64,000 bases of DNA from Nymphaea colorata (taxonomy: Eukaryota > Streptophyta > Magnoliopsida > Nymphaeales > Nymphaeaceae): contig NC_045148.1 of assembly GCF_008831285.2 (NCBI RefSeq), positions 12,467,183 through 12,531,182 of the forward strand, given 5' to 3'. Positions within the stretch are counted from its first letter, which is position 1. Each line of letters starts with the position of its first letter. The notes under the pieces were generated by a model, which worked only from the letters and a program-made list of their open reading frames with translations, was not told the DNA's origin and ran no database searches. A program made the translations under genes and the position numbers. Below, one piece after another: positions 1 through 9,797 of this stretch.

Positions 1-1268
1 CGTCTCCCTCGTTTCCCCTCTTCGTCTCTCCCTTTGTTGCGACCACAGTGCAGAGACGAGAAAGACGGAGGTCAGTGCGGCGGCGACGGAAGTGGACGGC
101 GCAGCGGCGACGCTCAGGTGAACCAGCGGTCTCTCTTCCTATGTCTCCCTCTCTCTCCCTTGTTATTCCCCTTTCTGCCAGCCCTCTCTCCCGCACTCTC
201 TCTCTGTCCAGGCTCTCTGCTCGAGCCCTCTCCTCTTCATCAGTGCCCTCCCTCTGCTCGCACGATCTCTCTTTCCCTCTTTGCACACTCTCGTCTCTCT
301 CGCGCTCTCTCTGCTCTGCTCACTTCCCTCTGTCGACGCCTCCCTCACCCACGTTCTCTGCTCAAGCACGCTCAGCCCATGCTCACTTCCCTCTGTTAGC
401 GCCCTCGCTCCCTAGCACCTGCTCTCTCTCTCTCTCTCTTCTCTCACACGCTCTCACCCTCAGCCAAACCTCATACTCACGGCGAACTCCCCTTCTTCTA
501 ACGGCAGATTTTCCCTTTTGACATGTCTTTTGCAAAAGCTCACCCTATTTACGATTGTTTGGTCGGATTTCAGCTTGAAAACTTGTCTTCCCCCTCATAG
601 CAGCGACTTTAAGGCATTGGTGGAGGCGGTAGTGAGAAATTTTAGCCGCTTGGAGACACTTGGACTTGTGAGGTGGCTGCCGGAAGGATTGCAATAGTCT
701 AGACTCTTGATTTGGGGTGAGCAAGGCGTAATTGAGCCTATTTTATTGTATATTTTCCTTTGGAGCACGTATAATTATTGTTTGAGCATGCTAGAATTAG
801 AAATTGATGATTTAGAAGGCATGCTAGAGATGTCGCTATTTTGGGGAAGTTTATGCCCATTTTGAGACAGACGAGGATCTATGTGTATAAGTGTTTTTCT
901 AGCATGATGTGTTGATCTTCGAAGCAATAGGGAAGCATGGTATAGATTGTGATGTTGTGGTGAAGGTTTAGAACCGTTTTAGCAAGCTTGGGAAATAGGC
1001 TTCTATTCATGTACATATGCGTTGTATGTTGAGAATCTTAATGGTGTGGAAGACGCCTCAACTATGGAAAACAAGTGAGAATCGCACATGTGATAAGTTG
1101 AATATAAGTTTGAGTTATAATCGTTGGTGGCAACCTCGAGGGTTGGAAAAAGACCCTTTTTGGAGGGCTTCTTGGGTCGACACTCATTTGAGGCGAAGAC
1201 ATACCACGATGATGGTATTTTCAGATTTGTATTGATTGTAAGCGAAACGAGTAGAGAACTTACCATTT
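1..1268 (+). repeat. Copy 1 of a long CT-rich dispersed repeat (family R)
   Basis: The first 540 bases are CT-rich, followed by a distinctive unique-looking tail. The tail contains the blocks GTGAGGTGGCTGCC (near 670), TTGAGCATGCTAGA (near 782), TTTTGGGGAAGTTTATGCC (near 840) and GACGCCTCAACTA (near 1050). The same blocks occur in the same order near 57.9-58.4 kb on the plus strand and, reverse-complemented, near 20.8-21.2 kb. The copy is cut by the window start and stops matching near 1268. The long open frames here are a product of CT-rich composition and are not called as genes. It may be LTR or leader sequence of a large retroelement; no element boundary was proved. Confidence 0.7.
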
Positions 1269-1798
1269 TGTATTGATTGTAATCGTCACTTGCCCTCGAA
1301 TTTTTCTCTTTTCCCTTTGCCTTTGACTCCTCCTCCTTCTGCCCATTTCACCCATCATCCCCTCCCTCCAGTTCGACCCCTTCTTCTTGTTTGCTATGTC
1401 ACATAGACTCTTCAAAAAGGGGCCGCACACGTGTCGACACAATGCTAATGCTGATGCAGCTCGACACGCACCCTAACTACATCCTTTCTTATCAAAGTTA
1501 CACGGATGCGGGTGTGACCCAAATTCGCACCCAGATTCAGTCAATGTGAGTTGGGTGCGGTCAACCACACCCAACTATTTTTGTCAACTGTCGACGCGCA
1601 CCCAGACTCGCGTTTGACATGCACCTGACTCTCGTCAAACGCGAGTCCGATGCGGTCAACCCGCATCATGGACATTTTGGTCCATTTTTTGTATTTTTTT
1701 ATGTATGTAAAAACCAATTTAAGGCACGATATTGTGCCTTCCCGCTGCTCTCTTTGACGTCTCCTTCTACTGCTTTCTCTCCATCTTCTACCTCCATC
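1269..1798. other. Non-coding stretch with three consecutive hairpins
   Basis: No convincing gene. The stretch contains ACGCACCC-type motifs and three back-to-back inverted repeats. The first has arms AGTTGGGTG/CACCCAACT (about 1551-1578). The second has perfect 14-bp arms GACTCGCGTTTGAC/GTCAAACGCGAGTC (605-618 and 634-647 past base 1000, that is 1605-1618 and 1634-1647). The third is GATGCGG/CCGCATC (about 1648-1667). From about 1740 it becomes the CT-rich sequence into which copia element A inserted. Confidence 0.5.
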
Positions 1799-1803
1799 GG
1801 CGG
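1799..1803. repeat. Target-site duplication of copia element A, left copy
   Basis: GGCGG directly precedes the left LTR. The same five bases follow the right LTR at 6152-6156. A 5-bp duplication is usual for Ty1/copia integration. Confidence 0.9.
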
Positions 1804-2043
1804 TGTAGAAACAAAATGTGCACGAGAGAAGAGGAAAGCACACGGATGTAACGTGGAAAACCCTCGACTCGAGGGAAGAAAAACCACGGGTGAGGAGGTC
1901 TGGTGCCCACTAGCCTCCAGACACTCTCTCTCTTCAACACTTCATTAACACAAAGATTAGGGTTTACAGAAGTATAAGTAGTCCTAATTAGGACAAACCG
2001 GATCGGGTACGGATCCGGACCCAAACAACAAAACCCGTCAACA
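1804..2043 (-). repeat. 3' LTR of copia element A
   Basis: The 240-bp LTR begins TGTTGACGGG and ends TTTCTACA when read on the minus strand, with the terminal TG...CA. It matches 5912-6151 base for base by eye. Confidence 0.93.
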
Positions 2044-5000
2044 CTCCCCCTCAAGTTGGGCATACATATCAAACATGCCCAACTTGGATACATTTCTCTC
2101 AAATGGAGTTACACTTAAGGCCTTGGTTAGGACATCAGCAGTTTGGTCTTCAGACTTCATGTAAGGTAGCGTTAATTCCTTAGCATCAATTCTTTCTCTG
2201 ATGAAGTGACGGTCGATCTCCACATGCTTTGTTCGATCATGAAGAACCGGGTTGTTAGCCAAGTTAATTGCAGACTTATTATCACAATACATCCTCATAG
2301 GCCCTTCAATCTCTATTCCAATATCTGTCAGTAAGATCTTCAGCCATAACAATTCTGATACCCCAGTAGCCACAGCCCTATATTCAGCCTCTGCACTCGA
2401 GCGGGAACACACATCTTGTCTCTTGCTTCTCCAAACAACCAAATTTCCCCCCAAGTAGACGCAGTATCCTGAAGTAGATCTTCTGGTGTCAACACAGCCT
2501 GCCCAGTCTGCATCAGAATACCCTTCAACTTCAATAGATCTTTGTTGCACATATAGAAGTCCCTTTCCGGGATTCTTCTTCAAGTAGCACAAAATTCTAT
2601 CTACAGCCTTCAAGTGCATATCTGTAGGTGCATGCATGAACTGGCTCATCACATTTACAGCAAATGTGATATCAGGTCTAGTCAGAGTGAGATAAATCAG
2701 TTTGCCAACTAGACGTTGATATCTCCCTTTAGCTTCTTCACCCAACAGTTCTCCATCTTTGCTACCAAGTTTATGCCCAACATCTATAGGAGTAGAGGCT
2801 GGTCTGCATCCCAGTTTTCCTGTCTCCTTTAGTAGATCCAGGGTATACTTCCTTTGACTAAGTACAAGAGTTGTACCTGATCTAGCAATTTCAATACCCA
2901 GAAAATACTTCAGCTTACCAAGATCTTTTAGATCGAATTCAGTAGATAGTAAACCCTTTAATCTTGCTATCTCTTCCTTATCATCACCTGTAACAATCAT
3001 ATCATCAACATAAACCAATAGTAGAGTAACTTTACTCTCTCTTCTCTTTACAAACAGGGTATGATCTCCATTTCCTTGTTTGTAGCCATGTTTCTTCATA
3101 ACAAGTCTGAGCCGTTCAAACCATGCTCGGGGAGACTGTTTCAGCCCATACAAAGCTTTCTTCAATTTACAACATTTTCCAGGCTTCTCAAAACCTGGTG
3201 GCATGCACATGTACACTTCCTCTTCGAGATCTCCATTGAGAAAGGCATTTTTTACATCAAGTTGGCACATCTCCCAACCCTTCAGCACCGCCAATGAAAT
3301 AATAACTCTAACAGTCTTCATCTTTGCAACAGGAGCAAACGTCTCTAAGTAGTCGATCCCATATTTCTGACTGAACCCCTTGGCCACCAATCGTGCTTTG
3401 TACCTTTCAATGCTACCATCTGGTTTGTACTTAACAGTGTAGACCCACTTCGACCCAACCAAGTGGGCTGCTTCAGGAATATCAACCACCTCCCATGTCT
3501 GATTTCTGTCTAAAGCTTCCATCTCTTCTTTCATTGCATGAGACCACTTAGTGTCACCCTGAGCCTCTGTAGCATTCCTGGGAATCACAACCACAGCCAA
3601 GGAGGATACAAAACATTTATAGTCAGTGCTCAATCTAGAGTAAGATACGAAGTTACCAATAGGGTGCTGGGTACATGACCTGACCCCCTTTCTCAAGGCA
3701 ATAGGAAGATCCTCCTTTTCTTTTCCAACATCTTGCTTCTGAACACGACTTGGATCATCCAAGGAAGAAGTAGGATTGGGATTCGGTGTAACCTCCTCAT
3801 CATCAATCACCTTGTCAGTACAAGCTCTTCTCCTGGAATACACCTGTCCAAACATACGATTACCCTCTTGTTCTGTCACCAAAGGATGCTCTCCCTCCTT
3901 CTCCTGTTCATGTACATCAGTAGTCGTCCCCTCTTCATCTTTGCCATCTTCATCTTTGCCAAGCACCTTGGCAACAGGATTCTCTTCACGCCTGTAATCC
4001 ATAAAGTCTGTAAACTGAATTTCCTGTGTGGGAGAATACTCTTCCTTAGACATTAATTTCTCCCCCTGAAGAGAATTCTCACCAAAATAGGAGACATGTT
4101 CCAAGAATGTGACATCTTTGGTAATGTGAAGACGACCAGTGGTAGGATCTAGACATTTATAACCTTTTTGAGTGGAAGAATACCCAAGAAAGACGCCCTT
4201 AATAGATTTGGGATCAAGTTTTTTTACATTGGGGCTGTGGTTATGTATGAAACACACACATCCAAAGACTCGAGGAGGAAGATGAAAAGGTTGACTACTC
4301 CCTGGAAGCATAGAGTATGGAGTACGACCCTTTAGCACACGAGTGGGCATGCGATTAATCAAGTAGACACTAGTAAGGATTGCATCACCCCAATAGTATT
4401 TTGGGAGATGTCTTTGGAACAGTATGGCTCGGGTGACATTGAGCAACTGACGATTTTTCCTCTCAGCAACCCCATTTTGAGGGGGGGTATAACTACAGGA
4501 TGTCTCATGAACAATCCCCCTCTTTCGAAAGAATTCTTCAACAGTGAGACACAGATATTCACGAGCATTATCAGACCGAAAAGTCTTGACAGAATTTCCA
4601 TATTGGTTTTCCACTAGGAGGATGAAAGTTTCAATAATGTGAGGCACCTCACTACGATCTTTCAACAAATACACAAAGGTACATCTTGAATAATCATCTA
4701 TAAAGGTTATAAAGTATTGAAAACCACCACGAGAATGAATGCCCGAAGGCCCCCACACATCAGAATGAACCAAGGAGAAAGCTTTATTAGAACGACTATT
4801 TGAAATTGGATAAGAAGCTCTAACATGCTTCGCAAACTGACACACATCACATGATAACATGGAAATGTTTAAACTAGAACATAGTTCAGGGAACAAATGT
4901 TTCAAAATCCCAAATGGGAGATGACCAAGGCGTTCATGCCAAAACAAAAATAACTGACGACACTCTTCCTCCTTCTTCTCTGTTCTGCTGACTGCTGACA

Positions 5001-5880
5001 TAAGAGCTGTGACAACGCGTATAGGAAGCCGATACAGCCCATCAGACACCAAACCAATCCCAATCCTCTTCCCTGTCACCAAGTCCTGCAAAACACAACG
5101 TTTTTCAGAAAATATAAGCTCACACTTCAGTTCCTTGGTAATCTTACTAACAGATAACAAATTTAAGGGAAGATGAGGAACATGTAAGGCATCATGAACT
5201 AAAAAATTATTTAACAAGGAAAGACTCCCTTTCCCTGCCACTGAAGTAAAGGAACCATCGGCAAGGGACACACGTTCCTTTCCCGAGGATAGCTTGTAGT
5301 CATGGAAAAGCTTGGGGTTGCCAGTCATGTGATGAGTGGCACCGCTGTCAACAATCCATTCACCCATAGAAGAAGTACCTTCTCCCCCTGAAACAGCCAA
5401 TGCCTGATTGATCTTCACCTCATCTGGTGTATCTGCCTGACCAACATCAATCTTGCTCAAATATGCTCGTAGCTCACGAATCTGCTCTGCAGAAATAGAA
5501 CCTTTCCCATCACTCAGACTTGTTGCAGACGATACAGGCTTCTTCCCACTCGAAGACCTCCCCCTACTATCCTTCTTCTCTGGATACAGGTCCCAACAAA
5601 AATCCCTAGTATGACCAAGTTTTTTGCAATGAGTACATTTTCGGGAAGAACGAGGAGTTCCAACAGGGGCACGGCTAACATAGGCAGACTGTTCTTCCCC
5701 CTTTCGTCCACTAGAGAGCAGCCTTCTCTGTTCTTCAGCTTCAACACGGGAATAGACATCTTCAATACTAAATGATTCGTCAGAGTTAAGAATCTGACCC
5801 CTTATATTTTCAAAGTCATCATTCAGTCCGGATAAGAAAAGGAATACCCTGTTTTCCCATTTATCAGTCATGTACTGCAT
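2038..5880 (-). CDS. Copia gag-pol polyprotein (gag C-terminus, PR, IN, RT, RNase H)
   Basis: The polyprotein of element A encodes the proteins for retrotransposon replication. Reading from the N-terminus, one sees the gag C-terminal part; a CCHC zinc knuckle (CTHCKKLGHTRDFC); the aspartic protease motif DSGATHHM; the GAG-pre-integrase HERLGH; the integrase core with DVWGP and GVAERKNR; reverse transcriptase with [18 protein letters not shown] and the catalytic YVDDM; and RNase H with [16 protein letters not shown] and KHVEIDRHF. The start is placed at the first methionine after the 5' LTR (5880). The frame stays open upstream through the whole LTR to 6159, but that part is probably not protein coding. 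The stop TGA (2038-2040) lies just inside the 3' LTR. No internal stops were seen. About the first 150-200 gag residues usual for the family are missing. Confidence 0.9.
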   Translation of the reverse strand: MQYMTDKWENRVFLFLSGLNDDFENIRGQILNSDESFSIEDVYSRVEAEEQRRLLSSGRKGEEQSAYVSRAPVGTPRSSRKCTHCKKLGHTRDFCWDLYPEKKDSRGRSSSGKKPVSSATSLSDGKGSISAEQIRELRAYLSKIDVGQADTPDEVKINQALAVSGGEGTSSMGEWIVDSGATHHMTGNPKLFHDYKLSSGKERVSLADGSFTSVAGKGSLSLLNNFLVHDALHVPHLPLNLLSVSKITKELKCELIFSEKRCVLQDLVTGKRIGIGLVSDGLYRLPIRVVTALMSAVSRTEKKEEECRQLFLFWHERLGHLPFGILKHLFPELCSSLNISMLSCDVCQFAKHVRASYPISNSRSNKAFSLVHSDVWGPSGIHSRGGFQYFITFIDDYSRCTFVYLLKDRSEVPHIIETFILLVENQYGNSVKTFRSDNAREYLCLTVEEFFRKRGIVHETSCSYTPPQNGVAERKNRQLLNVTRAILFQRHLPKYYWGDAILTSVYLINRMPTRVLKGRTPYSMLPGSSQPFHLPPRVFGCVCFIHNHSPNVKKLDPKSIKGVFLGYSSTQKGYKCLDPTTGRLHITKDVTFLEHVSYFGENSLQGEKLMSKEEYSPTQEIQFTDFMDYRREENPVAKVLGKDEDGKDEEGTTTDVHEQEKEGEHPLVTEQEGNRMFGQVYSRRRACTDKVIDDEEVTPNPNPTSSLDDPSRVQKQDVGKEKEDLPIALRKGVRSCTQHPIGNFVSYSRLSTDYKCFVSSLAVVVIPRNATEAQGDTKWSHAMKEEMEALDRNQTWEVVDIPEAAHLVGSKWVYTVKYKPDGSIERYKARLVAKGFSQKYGIDYLETFAPVAKMKTVRVIISLAVLKGWEMCQLDVKNAFLNGDLEEEVYMCMPPGFEKPGKCCKLKKALYGLKQSPRAWFERLRLVMKKHGYKQGNGDHTLFVKRRESKVTLLLVYVDDMIVTGDDKEEIARLKGLLSTEFDLKDLGKLKYFLGIEIARSGTTLVLSQRKYTLDLLKETGKLGCRPASTPIDVGHKLGSKDGELLGEEAKGRYQRLVGKLIYLTLTRPDITFAVNVMSQFMHAPTDMHLKAVDRILCYLKKNPGKGLLYVQQRSIEVEGYSDADWAGCVDTRRSTSGYCVYLGGNLVVWRSKRQDVCSRSSAEAEYRAVATGVSELLWLKILLTDIGIEIEGPMRMYCDNKSAINLANNPVLHDRTKHVEIDRHFIRERIDAKELTLPYMKSEDQTADVLTKALSVTPFERNVSKLGMFDMYAQLEGEC

Positions 5881-5898
5881 CTGGTCGTGAGGACACCT

Positions 5899-5911
5899 CC
5901 ATCTGATACCA
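5899..5911 (-). other. Primer-binding site of element A
   Basis: TGGTATCAGATGG, read on the minus strand directly after the 5' LTR, matches the usual plant copia primer site for initiator tRNA-Met (TGGTATCAGAGC) for the first ten bases. Confidence 0.8.
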
Positions 5912-6151
5912 TGTAGAAACAAAATGTGCACGAGAGAAGAGGAAAGCACACGGATGTAACGTGGAAAACCCTCGACTCGAGGGAAGAAAAACCACGGGTG
6001 AGGAGGTCTGGTGCCCACTAGCCTCCAGACACTCTCTCTCTTCAACACTTCATTAACACAAAGATTAGGGTTTACAGAAGTATAAGTAGTCCTAATTAGG
6101 ACAAACCGGATCGGGTACGGATCCGGACCCAAACAACAAAACCCGTCAACA
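5912..6151 (-). repeat. 5' LTR of copia element A
   Basis: This 240-bp repeat is identical to 1804-2043. It should hold the promoter of the element on the minus strand. Only a weak TATA-like ACTTATACTT is visible. Confidence 0.93.
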
Positions 6152-6156
6152 GGCGG

Positions 6157-6986
6157 CATCCTCTCCGTTTGGCGTCCGCTACTCTCTCTCTATCATCTAC
6201 CTCGTCAGCGGCCGCTACTCTCTCTCTGTCCGCTGCTCTCCTCCACCGATGACAATTGCTCTCTCTCCGTTCGCTTCTCTCTCTCCTCCACCAGCGGCCG
6301 CTGCTCTCTCTCCGTCTGTTGTTCTCTTTCCTGTTAGCTCTCTCTTTCTCTCAAGTCCTCGAGCAAATAATGCTTGTTTTTAAATAAGTTAAATTTTGTT
6401 GAGCTCTGTTTGGTTCATATTCTAATTGAGCATCAGACAAGATGTTTTGTAGTGTCGAACTAGTTATTTGGTTGTGAACTTTTATACGCAATTTAGATTC
6501 TTTTGTTAACAACACCTTAAAGTTAAAAAAAAAAAAAACCGACAATGTGGTAGGATTCAACTTCAATTCGGACGAATCAATATCGGACATTACTTGCCTG
6601 ATACATAAATTCTGAATCAGTTCTGATATTACTTGACATAGTCATATATAAACTCAATCTGATTTATGATTGAAAAGGAACTATGCAGACTATCTATTCT
6701 TGAAGTTGAACTAAATTTGTGCAACTGACCCATTAAATTTTTTATATTTGAAATTATAATAATAAATTAATAATAATAATAATAAATACCCTCGCCTCAC
6801 TGTCGCACCTAAATTTTTTGAGATGTGTCGCACCGACAGGCACCCGCACCCGCACCTATGTGACATAGTTTCTTATGCAAGTTCAAAATATTTTCTATTA
6901 TTTTTCCTTTCTTTATGTATAGTAATAAAAGTAATAAGAGAGGACAAATTAAGCTAAGAAACAAATTAAAATTATATATATTATGA

Positions 6987-7024
<38 letters not shown>

Positions 7025-8040
7025 AATATATTATATATATACCTTCGCCGCACCTTCGAGCCAAACTTTTTTGGGATACATTGCGCCGACACCCGCACTC
7101 ATGTGACATAGCCTGTTTGTGACCAGACGAAGAGTATCTCTTCGCCAGCGGCATCACCAAACACAAATTCTTGCTGTGTCACTAGACACAGCTCCTCACC
7201 TGGTGATTCCTTCCAATTGTGGTATTGATGAACTAAATCAATGACAACACATTTGTCGGATGAACTAGAACTTCGTATTTATTTACTTTGTTAAATTTTA
7301 GAATAATGTACCCAATTTTAAGATCATACTTTACTTGAATTGATGAATTATGCTTGAAATGGTGAATGATACAATTTTAGTTTGTTTAAAATCTTTATGA
7401 ACGTATTTTTTTCATATATTTTCATACATACATATATATATATGGCCAGCCACACCCACGTACCCGTGATTTTGAATTTGGTATGCACCTGTATCCGCAC
7501 CTGCACCCATGTGACATAGAAAAGCATAAAGTAGATATATATTCCAAAGAATGATGCAGAATAAATAAGTTGTTGTACATAACAGATTGGATTTACACAA
7601 GTTGCAAAAGTAATCACTAAAAATTTATAGTTCATTAAGAAACTAAAGAGAAGAACTGCAGTTGTCTAATCAGAATCTCAATTACATCTACACTCCTGTC
7701 CAGCAGTGTGTAACTTTTTGTATGCTCAAAGGCTACTATTTTGATAAAATCTTCAAATAATCAAAATCTGCTACCATACATAAATCTGTTGGAAACTGCA
7801 AATGTGCTCAACAAAAGGATGTTAAATATCTGCTCGAGAAATATCTGTTTGGCTGAACAATTGAACAGAATGACACATTCAGATTACCTCAGGTGCGCTC
7901 AATTATATTGTATCTCATATGGACAATCCATATTAAGCAAGCTGAACTCAAATTATTTTCTTCCAAAGCATATCAAAGGCTAGGAACTCAGTTTTAGATG
8001 GCCCCTCTCAATAAAGAGAAGGCAAACAATTAAAGATGTT
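6157..8040. other. AT-rich intergenic DNA with short dispersed repeats
   Basis: The first 200 bases are CT-rich flank of the element A target. The rest is AT-rich, with a TAA run near 6757-6785, a TA run at 6993-7022 and an A run near 6523. Three short related repeats ending in a block like CACCCATGTGACATAG occur at about 6800-6868, 7040-7111 and 7445-7519. No supported gene. Confidence 0.6.
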
Positions 8041-8535
8041 CAACGAGTTAAGAGTCGAACCAACTCAGACTCAACTTGAACTCGCTTGGCTAAGCACAAC
8101 TCGAGCTCAACTCATTTAATAAATGAGTCGAGTTCGAGTCAAGTCATGACTCGCTTAAATGAGTCGAGCTCGAGCTGGGCAGGCTCATCCTGTTTAAACT
8201 CGTTAAAGCTGGTGGTTTGTGGACAAGTAAGAAAAGTTCATCATGGTTCAATCATCAATGTTTTGCCAGCAATTACCAAAGGACAGGTCAAGAGTTCAAG
8301 TTCTTGTGGCTACATTTAATGAAAAATAAATGTTTAATAAGTTTGTTTAGCTAAACCCAGCCAATCTCGGCTCGAGCTTAACCAAGCTGAGTTTGAGCCT
8401 TGTTAAGCTCAAGCCAAGCCAAGCTTGAGGCAGTCAACTCGAACTCAACTGAAGATCGAGCATTGGGTTTGCATTTTGCATAGTAACCCGAGCTCGAGCT
8501 AGCCCAGCCCAGCTTGAACTCGGCCTGTAACAACC
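8041..8535. repeat. GAGCTC/GAGTCG-rich dispersed repeat
   Basis: Two clusters (8041-8205 and 8355-8535) rich in GAGTCGAG and GAGCTCGAGCT, often in palindromic arrangement, are separated by about 150 bases of ordinary sequence. Similar clusters occur at 31811-32045 and 36050-36125. They look like ends of a transposon family, but no target duplication was found. Confidence 0.55.
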
Positions 8536-8952
8536 TTACAAATAATCTGGACAATATCATAGTCTCTGATAGTGGTACGAAACATGCAACACTCCTACAT
8601 CTATTGAAACCTCCCACTTGTTGAGAGTAACAGTGAAATAAAAAGGTTCCTACTGATCTGCTTAGAAAAAGCATGGCACACTTCCTCTTTCTTCTTGAAG
8701 TTTCCTTGGATTTTCTTTTCATTACATAACTCATTTTTTCTGAAAAATATTAGACATTGAAATCTCAAGAAATTTATAAGAATATTCTTTACATAAGAGA
8801 TATGGCTTACAAAAAACCAATGAATTGAAGGTGCATTTAGAAACATTAGTTAGAAAACCTTAAAGAAAGGACCAAGTTAACCCGTAGAGTCACCAGTCAA
8901 TGATGCATGAGTGGAGTCCCATGTCACTGAGTTCTAAAACATTGCATACAAT
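8536..8952. other. Unclassified non-coding stretch
   Basis: Nothing recognised. It is the flank into which copia element B inserted. Confidence 0.5.
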
Positions 8953-8957
8953 GTTCC

Positions 8958-9428
8958 TGTTAGAATGTATGTATCCCAAATATATACATATATATATTTA
9001 TATATATCACATATATTAGTCATCTAATATATGCTTTATATGTATATATATATTTTATATCTTTTGGGTACTTAGGACACTTATGTAATTTTTACTTTCT
9101 TTATGTATCTTTTCTTTTAGTTTATTTTCTGTTTTTCCCTTTCTATCCTTCTCCTTTTTCTGTTTTACCTAGAGGGAGACTAGTCCCAACGGCTAGATTT
9201 CTAGCCGTTGAGACTGCCTCCTCCTTCTTCTCGTTGGCCCTCTCCTCTATAAATAGGGCAGCTTCTCTATTGTTTCATATGGCTTTTTAGCCTACTTTAT
9301 TAATCTCTTATTGTGATTAATTCAAGTTCTTCTTCACCTCTTGTTTGAGGGCTTGTGAGTTTGACTTGTTGGTGGAAACTTCAAGACTGATTTACTTGAA
9401 GTATTTGTCTCTTTGGACCTGATTTACA
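8958..9428 (+). repeat. 5' LTR of copia element B
   Basis: The 471-bp LTR carries a clear TATA box (TATAAATAG at 9248-9256) in CTCTATAAATAGGGC, which should set the element's transcription start about 30 bases downstream. Confidence 0.93.
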
Positions 9429-9440
9429 TGGTATCAAAGC
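9429..9440 (+). other. Primer-binding site of element B
   Basis: TGGTATCAAAGC, one substitution away from the usual initiator tRNA-Met site, directly follows the LTR. Confidence 0.8.
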
Positions 9441-9797
9441 CGGGTTTTGGATATTCATCTAGCGGTCCTTAAGTTTGAAGTTTCAGCTTTTACTCCTTCT
9501 TTGGAGCCGTGAAGCACTCCAAGTGCTCGACGTTATTGCTGGCTGATTATTGACACAAGAAGGTGCTGTTTTGCTGGCCTCTATTGGTGGTAAAGATTGT
9601 GGCTGAGGTGTTATTTTGCTGGCCTCTGTTGGTGGTGAAGATTGTGGCTGTTTTTATTTATTTTTTCGTCATCTCAAACATACAAGTGTTATACAAGAAG
9701 GAGGGTGACTGGATTCTTTTATTGCCGTGGACTTCCTCTCACGTGGCAGCCAGCTTCGTCATAACTTGTAAGTGGAATTACCTTGTTCATTTTGATC

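Larger units (their letters stand above)
1804..6151 (-). mobile_element. Ty1/copia LTR retrotransposon A, structurally complete, gag truncated
   Basis: This is a 4348-bp element on the minus strand bounded by two 240-bp LTRs (1804-2043 and 5912-6151) that read as identical, flanked by the direct repeat GGCGG. The primer-binding site TGGTATCAGATGG lies directly inside the 5' LTR, resembling the initiator tRNA-Met site. A purine tract (CTTGAGGGGGAG on the minus strand) abuts the 3' LTR. One reading frame covers the end of gag, protease, integrase, reverse transcriptase and RNase H, the copia domain order. Identical LTRs imply recent insertion. The oddity is that the leader and the first half of gag are absent, so the element probably needs help in trans. 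It is clearly related to element D at 44.1-47.7 kb. Confidence 0.95.

Noticed and set aside
34-521. Two overlapping long open frames rich in Ser/Leu/Pro
   Set aside because: CT-rich low-complexity DNA is open in several frames; no domain, and the repeat copies at 21 and 57 kb are open in the same way.
5881-6159. N-terminal extension of the element A polyprotein through the 5' LTR
   Set aside because: The extension is LTR sequence and has no gag similarity; the open frame there is coincidental or at most a minor start.
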